NCBI RefSeq assembly: GCF_900078365.1
Contig: NZ_LT598653.1
Span: forward strand, 2,852,001 to 2,916,000
Origin: an uncultured Sphingopyxis sp.
Lineage (GTDB): Bacteria; Pseudomonadota; Alphaproteobacteria; Sphingomonadales; Sphingomonadaceae
Direction of reading: 5' to 3'
Length of the DNA stretch: 64,000 bases
Part shown: positions 1 to 7,921 of the stretch, piece after piece
How positions within the stretch are numbered: the first letter of the stretch is position 1
Layout of the letters: the number at the start of each line of letters is the position of its first letter
Notes under the pieces: generated by a model
What the model was told of the DNA's origin: nothing
What the model saw: only the letters and a program-made list of their open reading frames with translations
The model's database searches: none
Translations under genes and position numbers: made by a program

Positions 1-2
1 CG

Positions 3-3000
3 GCCGGCATCGGCGGCAATGGCGGCGCGGGCGGACTCGGTTTCGGCTTCCCTGCGGTCGCGCCCGACGGCGGCAATGGCGGCGACGGCCAGGGCGGCAC
101 GATCGAGATTGCCGCGAGCGAGGGCGCGACCGTCGCGCTCGGTCTTGAAGACGGCGGCGACTTCGTCTCGCTCTCCAGCAGCGGAAGCGGCGGCGTCGGC
201 GGGCTCGGCAGCAACAGCAGCTTCGGCGAAGGCAATCAGTCGGGCAATGGCGGCGACGGCGGCGCGGGAACCGGCGGCACCATCCGCCTTGTCGCGACGG
301 GCGGAACGATCACCTCGAACGGCGAAGCGGTCGACATCACGGCGAGCGGCCTTGCCGGCGCAGGCGGCAGCGGCGGCACCGGCCAGGGCGGCGGCACCGA
401 CGGCGGCCTCGGCAATCCGGGACAGACCACCGGCGGCCGCGTCGTAATCGAAACCGCGGCCGGCGCCTCAGGGCTCGGCGAGATCGATCTCGGCCCGACG
501 AACATTGCGGCGAACGGCGATTTTGCGGGACGCATCGAATTGCGCGCGGGCGGCAATATCAGCTTCGCGGGCCTTACGGCCGAAGCACTCGGGATCGCCG
601 CACCGACGAACAACGACACCGATACCGCGCTTGCGGGCATCTTCGTCGCGCCGACCGGCGGCACCATCGCCAGCCAGGGCGACGCCACGCTGACCACCGA
701 CGGTTCGATCGGCGTCCATGCCCAGTCGAACGGCATATTCGACGTCGATGGCACCCTTACGATCGACGCGGGCGATCAGATCGACATCCGCCATGATGCG
801 CGCGAAGGCGACGCTCCGACACTGCGCGCGAGCGGCGACCTGATCGCGACCGCGGTCACCAGCATCAGCGGCGCGCCGGGCAGCCTGATCGCCGCCGGTG
901 GCGCGCTATCGCTGACCACCCCCGGCACGATCGGCGTCGACGGCCTCGGGGGGGACCCTGGTGCGCCACAACGAGCGCACCCTGGACAGTTCGAGATCGG
1001 CGTCGACGGCCTCGCGGGCGGCGACATCATATTGACCAGCACCGGCGCGACGAATGTCGAGCATGCCGAAGCCGTTAACGACTTCACGGCAGACGCGGCC
1101 AGCTTCGCGACCGGGCTCAATTCGATCATCACCGGCGGCGACATCGAGATCACCTCGCCGGGCGCGGTCGATCTCGGCAATTCGAGCGCGGGCGGCTTCG
1201 TTCAGGTTTCGGGGCAGTCGATCGCTTTCAACAATATCGACGCCGGTCTGACCGTCGGCCTGACGGCGAACGGGACGGCGCCGGGGGCGGAAGGCATCAG
1301 CGGCGGGTCGATTGCGGCCGGCGGCGACATCAACCTGTTCGCGGACAGCATCGCGCTGACCGGCCCGGTGACGGGCGACGCCTCCTTCTTCGCCTTCGGA
1401 ACCGGGGGCGCGGTTTCGGTGAACAGTGCCGACGTTGCCGGCACCATCTCGGTCTTCGCGGCCGACGATCTTGCCGGCAGCTTCGTCGCAGGCGGCGACA
1501 TCTTCCTCAATTCTGACGGCAATATCGATGCGTCGGCGCAAGCCAACGGCGGCTATGTCGACGGCAACGGCATCGGCACGGAGGGCAATCTGTTCGTCAT
1601 CGCCGCGGGCGACGCGGCGCTGACCGACAGTTCGGCGGCGCGCATGTTCGGCGTCAGCGCCGGGGGCGCCGCATCGATCGATGGCGGCATCGCGGGCGAG
1701 GACATGCTCGTCGTCGCCGCGACGACCGCCAGCCTGACCGACGTCAGCGTGGGCGACGACCTGACCGTCCGCACGCCCGGCAACATCGATGCGATCAACG
1801 TCAGCGCGACGGGCGCGGGCGCCGACACGCATATCCTCGACTTCTCATCAGATTCGGGCAGTCCGATCTTCACGATCGGGGTCGGTGAAGGAAGCGAAGG
1901 CGTCAACGGTGCCGACATCGTCATGGCGTCAGCGAACGGCGCGATCGACGCCGCCGGCCTTTCGGCGGGCGACGATATATTGCTCAACGCCGCGAACGGC
2001 ATCGCGGTCAATGGCGCGACCACCCTTGGCCTCGGCACGACCGGCGGCGACAGCAGCATCCGCACGCAGGGCGGCGCCACGACGCTCGCGGGCATCGATG
2101 CGTTCAGCGACGTCGTCGTCGATGCGGCGGGTATTGCCAACCTCTCGGGTATCGTCGCCGCCGGCCGCAACGCGACAATCACCGCGCAGGACGTGACCCT
2201 CGCCGCGCTGAGCAACCTCGGCGGCGGCGTCATTCCGACGCTGAGTGCGGACGGCGATGTGGTGGTCAATTCGGCGGCGGGCATTGCGGGCGGCGGGGTT
2301 CGCGCGCTCGGCGACGCGGCGCTCACGGCAGGCACGGCGATCAACCTCACCGCGATCGAGGCCCAGAATGCCGCACTGACCGGCGCGACCGGCATCGACG
2401 TCGGGGCGGCCACCGTGCTCGGCGCGGCCAGCTTCGACAGCGGTAGCGGCGACATAAGGATCGGCAGCCTGCTCGCTTCGGGCCCAATCGACGCCAGCGC
2501 CGATGCGATCCGCATCGAAGGCGGCGGCGACCTGACCTTTGCGTCCCTCACCACCGACGTCGGCGACGCCTATGTCCGCGCGAGCGGTGACCTGTCGGTC
2601 GCGAGCGGCGACGTCGCCGGCACGGCCGACCTCGGCACGCAAGGCGAAAGCATGAGCGTCGGCACGCTCAATGCCGCCAATGCGATCCTGGTCAATTCGG
2701 GCGGGTCCCTGAACCTCGATAGCGTGACCGTCGCGGGCAACCTCGACGCGAGCGCGCTCGCCTCGCTCGGCATCACCGGCGTCATCACCGGCCAGTCGAT
2801 CGCGCTCACCTCGGCGGACATCGCGATCGGATCGGCGGGCCGCGTCGGCACCGCGGGCGTCACGCAGCAATTGTCGGTCGCGAACAGCGACAGCGACAAC
2901 CAGACCTTCGTCGGCGGCGCGCCGGGCGGCAGCGTCGCGGGCTATCATATCGACGCCGACGAACTGACCCGCCTTTATGGCAGCCAGATCGACATCTTCG

Positions 3001-3926
3001 CGCCCGCGGTGCAGGCGGTGGGCAGCAGCGCGGTCGGATCGGCCGCGCCGCCCGACATCGTCGTCGACGGCTTCACCATGACGGGTGGCGCGTCGGGGTC
3101 GAACCTCGGCGCCAACGGCGCGCTGACGATCCGCACGCCGGGCAAGATGCGCATCGTCGGCAATGTCGAACTGACGGGACTGACCGACGCCAACGCGCTC
3201 AATCTCGCTGCGGGCGACGCGCTGGAGGTGATTCTCGGTCAGGGCAGCGTTCGCCTGGTGAATGGCGCCGCCCCGGCGGGACAGCTCAACATGGTCTCCG
3301 ACGACATCATCGTCGCCACCGCCGAAGCGATCGCCGACGTCGGCGCGGCGACCTCGACCGCCGCCATCAACACGCGGCTCGAGCAGAATGACGGTGTCGT
3401 GCTCGACGAAGGCGCGCTCTTCGCACGCGGAATCCGTGCCGAGGTCGTCGGCGGCTTCTATGTCCAGAACAGCGGGGCGGGCACCGATTTTGCCCAGCGC
3501 CGCGGGCTGATCTTCGGCGCCGGCGGGCTCGATGTCGTCACCGAAGGGCCGTCGCGCATCGTGGTCAACGGCGTGCAATTGGGCCCGAACGGTCAGGTCA
3601 CCGGCCTCGACACGCTCCAGCTCCTGACCATCGCCGGCGCGGCGCCGGTCGCCGGCAGCTATGATCCGCGGTCGACCGTCAACGGCTGCCTCCTCTCCAG
3701 TCCGGCCGTCTGCGCCACCGTCGTCTTCGACATCGACAACAATTTCCCGGTGCAGGACGTCATCGACGAGATCGACGGCGACGAGGACAGCGCGGGCGAA
3801 GGCAACACGCTGCCGCAACCGCTGATCACGATGCGCGAGGTCGACCCGCTGACCGGCGCGCCGCTCCTCGACGATCCGGTGACCGGCGCGGGCAACGACG
3901 ATCTGTGGACGCCGCCAGCGCAGTAG
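3..3926 (+). CDS. Filamentous-haemagglutinin-like repeat adhesin, C-terminal part (5' end outside window)
   Basis: The frame is open from the first bases and stops at TAG 3924-3926, so at least 1307 residues are seen and the start lies to the left. The first ~150 residues are very glycine-rich (GGNGG, GGDGG, GGTGG). The rest is a long run of short Gly/Asp/Ala/Thr beta-strand repeats of the kind GDI-L-A-NGI and ASGDL, typical of right-handed beta-helix exoproteins such as two-partner-secretion adhesins. No C-terminal membrane barrel is visible; the end is an acidic, proline-containing tail, so export by a separate TpsB-type porin is more likely than autotransport (inference). Around 930-1014 a 66-bp segment lies between two copies of a 19-bp repeat and encodes a Pro/Gln/His-bearing stretch unlike the repeats around it. 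The substrate bound is unknown. Confidence 0.75.
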   Translation, partial: AGIGGNGGAGGLGFGFPAVAPDGGNGGDGQGGTIEIAASEGATVALGLEDGGDFVSLSSSGSGGVGGLGSNSSFGEGNQSGNGGDGGAGTGGTIRLVATGGTITSNGEAVDITASGLAGAGGSGGTGQGGGTDGGLGNPGQTTGGRVVIETAAGASGLGEIDLGPTNIAANGDFAGRIELRAGGNISFAGLTAEALGIAAPTNNDTDTALAGIFVAPTGGTIASQGDATLTTDGSIGVHAQSNGIFDVDGTLTIDAGDQIDIRHDAREGDAPTLRASGDLIATAVTSISGAPGSLIAAGGALSLTTPGTIGVDGLGGDPGAPQRAHPGQFEIGVDGLAGGDIILTSTGATNVEHAEAVNDFTADAASFATGLNSIITGGDIEITSPGAVDLGNSSAGGFVQVSGQSIAFNNIDAGLTVGLTANGTAPGAEGISGGSIAAGGDINLFADSIALTGPVTGDASFFAFGTGGAVSVNSADVAGTISVFAADDLAGSFVAGGDIFLNSDGNIDASAQANGGYVDGNGIGTEGNLFVIAAGDAALTDSSAARMFGVSAGGAASIDGGIAGEDMLVVAATTASLTDVSVGDDLTVRTPGNIDAINVSATGAGADTHILDFSSDSGSPIFTIGVGEGSEGVNGADIVMASANGAIDAAGLSAGDDILLNAANGIAVNGATTLGLGTTGGDSSIRTQGGATTLAGIDAFSDVVVDAAGIANLSGIVAAGRNATITAQDVTLAALSNLGGGVIPTLSADGDVVVNSAAGIAGGGVRALGDAALTAGTAINLTAIEAQNAALTGATGIDVGAATVLGAASFDSGSGDIRIGSLLASGPIDASADAIRIEGGGDLTFASLTTDVGDAYVRASGDLSVASGDVAGTADLGTQGESMSVGTLNAANAILVNSGGSLNLDSVTVAGNLDASALASLGITGVITGQSIALTSADIAIGSAGRVGTAGVTQQLSVANSDSDNQTFVGGAPGGSVAGYHIDADELTRLYGSQIDIFAPAVQAVGSSAVGSAAPPDIVVDGFTMTGGASGSNLGANGALTIRTPGKMRIVGNVELTGLTDANALNLAAGDALEVILGQGSVRLVNGAAPAGQLNMVSDDIIVATAEAIADVGAATSTAAINTRLEQNDGVVLDEGALFARGIRAEVVGGFYVQNSGAGTDFAQRRGLIFGAGGLDVVTEGPSRIVVNGVQLGPNGQVTGLDTLQLLTIAGAAPVAGSYDPRSTVNGCLLSSPAVCATVVFDIDNNFPVQDVIDEIDGDEDSAGEGNTLPQPLITMREVDPLTGAPLLDDPVTGAGNDDLWTPPAQ

Positions 3927-3963
3927 CCGCCGTTTCGGTTGACGGATCGCATCGGGGCGAGGC

Positions 3964-5445
3964 ATGGGCGCGGTCATGACCGACGCCCCTGCCTCCCCGC
4001 TAAAGTTGTTCAACAGCCTGACGCGCAGCCTCGAGACCTTCGAGCCCGTCCACCCCGGCGTCCCTGGCGATCCGGCTCAGCCGCCGGAGGCGCGCGTCTA
4101 TAGCTGCGGCCCGACGGTCTATAATTATCCGCATATCGGCAATATGCGCGCCTATGTCTTCGCCGACACGCTCGGCCGCACGCTGACGTACAAAGGCTAC
4201 AAGCTCACCCACGTCATCAACATCACCGACGTCGGCCATCTAACCGACGACGCCGATGCGGGCGAGGACAAGCTGGAAAAGGCCGCGGCCGAGCGCGCGC
4301 AATCGATCTGGGACATCGCGCGCCATTATACCGAGGCCTATTGGGCCGACATCGAGGCGCTGAACATCCGCCAGCCCGCGCACTGGTCGATCGCAACCGA
4401 CTATGTCCCGCAGATGATCGAATTCGCAAAGGCGATCGCCGACAAGCATTGCTACGAACTCGACGGCGGCCTCTATTTCGACACGACGACGGTCGCCGAT
4501 TACGGTCGCCTCGCGCGCCACGGCACCGACGAAGGCGAAAGCCGTATCGACCCCGTCGACGGCAAGCGCCACCCCGCCGATTTCGCGATCTGGCGCAGGA
4601 CCCCGCCGGGCGAGAAACGCCAGATGGAGTGGGATTCGCCCTGGGGCCGCGGCGCGCCCGGCTGGCATCTCGAATGCTCGGTGATGTCCGAAGCCCTGCT
4701 CGGCTTTCCGTTCGACATCCACACCGGCGGCATCGACCACCGCGAGATCCATCATCCGAACGAGATCGCGCAGAATCAGGCGCACAGCTGCAGCGACGCG
4801 AGCGGCGCGAGGCTGTGGATGCACAATAATTTCCTCGTCGATCGCTCGGGCAAGATGTCGAAGTCGAGCGGCGAGTTCCTGCGCGTGCAGCTCCTGATCG
4901 ACAAGGGCTACCACCCCCTCGCCTATCGCCTGATGTGCCTGCAGGCTCATTATCGCAGCGAGCTCGAATTTTCGTGGGAAGGCCTCGGCGCCGCGCTGAC
5001 GCGATTGAAGCGGCTGGTGATGGCGGCGGCACCGGTTCGCGATGCGGAGCCTGCCGAACCCGCCGACCGCCGCCTCGCCGAACTGCTCGCCAGGTTCGAC
5101 ACGGCGATGTCCGACGACCTCAACACGCCCGTCGCGCTGACCCTGCTCGAAGAAGCGGCGGCGATGAAAAAGATCGACGGGGGCCAGAAGCGCGCGACGC
5201 TCGCCGCGATGGACGCGGTGCTCGGCCTCGACCTGCTGACGATCGACCGCGCCGACTTGCGCGTCCGGCCCAAGGCGGCGACTATCGCCGAAGACGAAAT
5301 CGAAGCGATCCTCGCGCGCCGCAAAGAAGCCCGCGCCGCCAAAGACTTCGCCGCGTCCGACGCGCTCCGCGACGAGCTCGGCGCAGCGGGAGTCGAGGTA
5401 ATGGACGGCGATCCGCTCGGCTGGGAGTGGCGGCTCGACAACTAG
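3964..5445 (+). CDS. cysS: Cysteine--tRNA ligase
   Basis: This class I aminoacyl-tRNA synthetase charges tRNA-Cys with cysteine in the cytoplasm. It has the zinc-cysteine CGPTVYNYPHIGN signature with HIGH-type motif PHIGN near residues 56-60, the conserved GWHLECS and GGIDHREIHHPNE zinc-ligand segments, and KMSKS at residues 297-301 (GKMSKSSG). The length of 493 residues is slightly above the usual ~460; the extra is near the N terminus, where a short Pro-rich insert (about residues 29-43) precedes the HIGH region. The ATG at 3964 is used here, but the ATG at 3976 (MTDAP) is equally possible because neither has a well-spaced Shine-Dalgarno sequence. It follows the adhesin gene by 37 bases. 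Confidence 0.97.
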   Translation: MGAVMTDAPASPLKLFNSLTRSLETFEPVHPGVPGDPAQPPEARVYSCGPTVYNYPHIGNMRAYVFADTLGRTLTYKGYKLTHVINITDVGHLTDDADAGEDKLEKAAAERAQSIWDIARHYTEAYWADIEALNIRQPAHWSIATDYVPQMIEFAKAIADKHCYELDGGLYFDTTTVADYGRLARHGTDEGESRIDPVDGKRHPADFAIWRRTPPGEKRQMEWDSPWGRGAPGWHLECSVMSEALLGFPFDIHTGGIDHREIHHPNEIAQNQAHSCSDASGARLWMHNNFLVDRSGKMSKSSGEFLRVQLLIDKGYHPLAYRLMCLQAHYRSELEFSWEGLGAALTRLKRLVMAAAPVRDAEPAEPADRRLAELLARFDTAMSDDLNTPVALTLLEEAAAMKKIDGGQKRATLAAMDAVLGLDLLTIDRADLRVRPKAATIAEDEIEAILARRKEARAAKDFAASDALRDELGAAGVEVMDGDPLGWEWRLDN

Positions 5446-5494
5446 CCTCTCGCCCGCCATGATCGGTTGCAGAATAGAACCGAAGAGAGGTCAA

Positions 5495-6439
5495 ATGTCG
5501 AAAACCGTTACCGTCCTGTCGGGCCTGATCCGTCCGCTCGTCGAAAACCGCCTGCCCGGCTGGGTCGAACCGCGCTTCTTCGCGTCGAAAGAGGAGGCAA
5601 TGGAGCTCGCGCCCCAAGCCGAGATCGGCTGGTTCGACATGTACGACAAGAAGGACATGGCCGCGGTCATCACCACCGCGACGCAGCTCAAATGGCTCAA
5701 TTCGATCTACGCGGGGGTCGACGGCATGCCGCTCGACCTGCTCGCCGAGCGCGGCACGGTGGTGACGAACGGCGCGGGGATCAACGCGATCACCATCGCC
5801 GAATATGTCGTAATGGGCATGCTCACCATTGCGAAGGGCTATCGCGACGTCGTCCGCGCGCAGGAGCGCCGCGAATGGCTGCTCGATTCGCCCGGCAAGG
5901 TCGAGCTGTTCGGGTCGAAGGCGCTGCTCCTCGGCTATGGCGCGATCGGCAAGCTGATCGAGGAAAGGCTGAAGGCCTTCGCGGTCGATGTGACGGTCGT
6001 CCGCCGCTCGCCCGGAGCGAACACGCTGACCCCCGGCCAGTGGCGCGCGAAGCTCGGCGACTTCGACTGGGTGATCCTCGCGGTCCCCGCGACCCCCGAA
6101 ACCGACGGCATGATCGGCGCGGCGGAACTGGCCGCGATGAAGCCGACCGCCACGCTGATCAACATCGCGCGCGGTAGCGTCGTCGATCAGGACGCGCTCG
6201 TCGCGGCGCTCGACGCGCAGCGGATCGCGTCGGCCTTTCTCGACGTGACGACGCCCGAGCCATTGCCCGCCGACGATCCGCTGTGGAGCCTCGACAACGC
6301 GCATATCACCATGCACCTGTCGGGCCGCGCGCAGGACAAGATGTTCGTCCGCTCGGCGCAGCGTTTCCTCGAAAACCTCGATCGCTGGAAAAAGGGCGAG
6401 CCCGTCGAACCGCGGGTCGATCTGACGCTGGGCTATTGA
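5495..6439 (+). CDS. D-2-hydroxyacid dehydrogenase family protein
   Basis: This is an NAD(P)-dependent oxidoreductase of the D-isomer-specific 2-hydroxyacid dehydrogenase family. The Rossmann motif GYGAIG is near the middle, followed by the family segments NIARGSVVDQDAL (catalytic Arg), TPEPLPADDPLW (Glu) and an HLSG segment carrying the expected His, though with ITMH instead of the usual ITPH. The protein is 314 residues, normal for the family. The open frame begins at 5459, but ATG 5495 is preceded by AGAGAGG at good spacing and gives the expected N terminus. The substrate (glyoxylate, hydroxypyruvate or another 2-oxoacid) cannot be told from sequence. It lies 49 bases after cysS. Confidence 0.88.
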   Translation: MSKTVTVLSGLIRPLVENRLPGWVEPRFFASKEEAMELAPQAEIGWFDMYDKKDMAAVITTATQLKWLNSIYAGVDGMPLDLLAERGTVVTNGAGINAITIAEYVVMGMLTIAKGYRDVVRAQERREWLLDSPGKVELFGSKALLLGYGAIGKLIEERLKAFAVDVTVVRRSPGANTLTPGQWRAKLGDFDWVILAVPATPETDGMIGAAELAAMKPTATLINIARGSVVDQDALVAALDAQRIASAFLDVTTPEPLPADDPLWSLDNAHITMHLSGRAQDKMFVRSAQRFLENLDRWKKGEPVEPRVDLTLGY

Positions 6440-6446
6440 AGCCGTG

Positions 6447-7019
6447 ATGTGGCTGCCCGCACTTTTTCTCATCGCCGGATCGGTGCCTGCTCCTGAATGT
6501 TCGGTGGACCGGGAGGCGATGCTCGCCTTGGACGAGCGCGCGTTCGATCAGGACATGAACGGCGGATGGCGCAGAGTGGCCGGGCGCTCCGGCTGCACGT
6601 CGGCAGCGGCAGATTTGATCGCCGCCTACCGGGAGGCTCACCCGGATCATACGACGATACTCTACTGGCACGAGGGGCAGTTGAGGGCCGATGAAGGACA
6701 AACCAAAGCGGCGATCGCGCTTTTTGAGCGATCGTATGACCGAGGGAATATCTGGAACATCGACTCCGGCTGGAACAGCTATGTCGATGCCACCATAGCC
6801 TTTCTGCGTCAGGATATGGACGGCCTGAAGGCCGCGAGACAAGCACTTGCCACACTACCGCCCCCGGCAGAGCAGCCCGGCGCAAGGCCCGAGGCGAAGG
6901 CGATCAAGACCCGGTCCTGGCCGCCCAATTTGGGCGTCGTGGATGGGTTGATCCGTTGCTTCAGCAAACCTTACCGCCTCGCTTATGGCGAGGCTTGCCG
7001 GTCAGGGAAGTCCCGGTGA
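6447..7019 (+). CDS. Small exported protein, unknown function
   Basis: A 190-residue protein with a short hydrophobic N terminus (MWLPALFLIAGSVPAP) that looks like a signal peptide. The mature part has helical, TPR-like stretches (for example WHEGQLRADEGQTKAAIALFERSYDRG). Three cysteines follow the leader. A GTG three bases upstream is also a possible start. Base composition is visibly less G+C-rich and its codons less biased than the neighbours, suggesting lineage-specific gain. It follows the dehydrogenase by a few bases and converges on the metallophosphoesterase, leaving about 10 bases. I do not recognise a named family. Confidence 0.6.
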   Translation: MWLPALFLIAGSVPAPECSVDREAMLALDERAFDQDMNGGWRRVAGRSGCTSAAADLIAAYREAHPDHTTILYWHEGQLRADEGQTKAAIALFERSYDRGNIWNIDSGWNSYVDATIAFLRQDMDGLKAARQALATLPPPAEQPGARPEAKAIKTRSWPPNLGVVDGLIRCFSKPYRLAYGEACRSGKSR

Positions 7020-7029
7020 TCGCGCCGCG

Positions 7030-7878
7030 TCATCCCGGCCGTTCGGCCTTCAGCGCACGCACGAGCGGCTGCAGCTCCTCGTCATATCTGGCGAGCGTCG
7101 CGCGGACGCCGGCATTGTCATAGAAGCTGACGAGTTCGCGCCCGTTCCAGCGATGCAGCGCATAGGCCGGGTCTTCAGCGACGATCATCGGCCGTTCGTC
7201 GGGACGATCCGCGTCGATCGGGCGAAGGTCGAGCGACACCTGCGGCGCGGTCGACGAACAGATCGCGATCGTGCGCCCCTCCCACGCCACCGTCACGCTG
7301 CGGTGGAGATGCCCGCAGATCAGCCCGCGGACCTGCGGATGGCGGCGAACGACGCTGGAGAAGGTCTCCACCCACGGCTCGTCCGGATGAGTGTTCATCC
7401 ATTCGATTCCGCTTTCGACCGGCGGATGGTGCATCACGATATAGGTCGGCTTGACCCTGTCCTTCGCCAGCTCGGCGTCGAGCCACGCCGCGCGCCGGTC
7501 GCAGAAGGCGCCGCCATGCCGGCCCTCTTCGAGCGTGTCGACCGTCACCAGCCGGAGTTCGGGAAGCTCGACCGTATATTGGACGAAGCCGTTGCCGTCG
7601 TCGAAGCCCGGAAAGTGCGCGTGAAAATTGTCGCGCAGGTCATGATTGCCAACGCTCGGCCACACCGGAAAGGGGCAGCGCGCGAAGATGTCGGCGAGCC
7701 GGCGATAGCTTTCCCCGTCGCCGCGGTCGGTGATGTCGCCCGTCGCCAGCAACAGATCGGGGCGGTTCGGCCCGTCGATCAGCATGCCCAGCACCCGGTC
7801 GAGGCGCTCGCGATTATATTCGGCCGGATTGCCCGGATCGAACCCGATATGAATATCCGTGATCTGTGCGATCAGCAT
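7030..7878 (-). CDS. Metallophosphoesterase, CpdA-like (possible cyclic-nucleotide phosphodiesterase)
   Basis: All five calcineurin-like metal-binding blocks are present in order: TDIH near the N terminus, ATGDITDRGD, VGNHD, HHPP and GHLHR. This pattern matches class III phosphodiesterases of the CpdA type, which cleave 3',5'-cAMP, but the substrate is not proven by sequence. The open frame starts at 7944, but ATG 7878 follows a GGGGC-rich purine stretch and puts MLIAQITDIH at the N terminus as in relatives (282 residues). It is the last of four co-directional genes, 43 bases after the decahaem cytochrome gene. Because the first gene of that set carries two cyclic-nucleotide-binding domains, a role in resetting the cyclic-nucleotide signal is an attractive inference. 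Confidence 0.88.
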   Translation of the reverse strand: MLIAQITDIHIGFDPGNPAEYNRERLDRVLGMLIDGPNRPDLLLATGDITDRGDGESYRRLADIFARCPFPVWPSVGNHDLRDNFHAHFPGFDDGNGFVQYTVELPELRLVTVDTLEEGRHGGAFCDRRAAWLDAELAKDRVKPTYIVMHHPPVESGIEWMNTHPDEPWVETFSSVVRRHPQVRGLICGHLHRSVTVAWEGRTIAICSSTAPQVSLDLRPIDADRPDERPMIVAEDPAYALHRWNGRELVSFYDNAGVRATLARYDEELQPLVRALKAERPG

Positions 7879-7921
7879 ATCGGCCCCCTGCCCCGGCCGG
7901 TTCCCCCCGACCGCCCAAAAC

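Noticed and set aside
19..447. 142-residue Arg/Ala/Ser-rich frame at the left edge
   Set aside because: It is a shifted reading of the glycine-rich adhesin, which is open in its own frame from the first bases.
1929..4013. 694-residue minus-strand frame over the adhesin end
   Set aside because: The plus frame shows clear beta-helix repeats; the minus frame has no motif and overlaps the cysS start.
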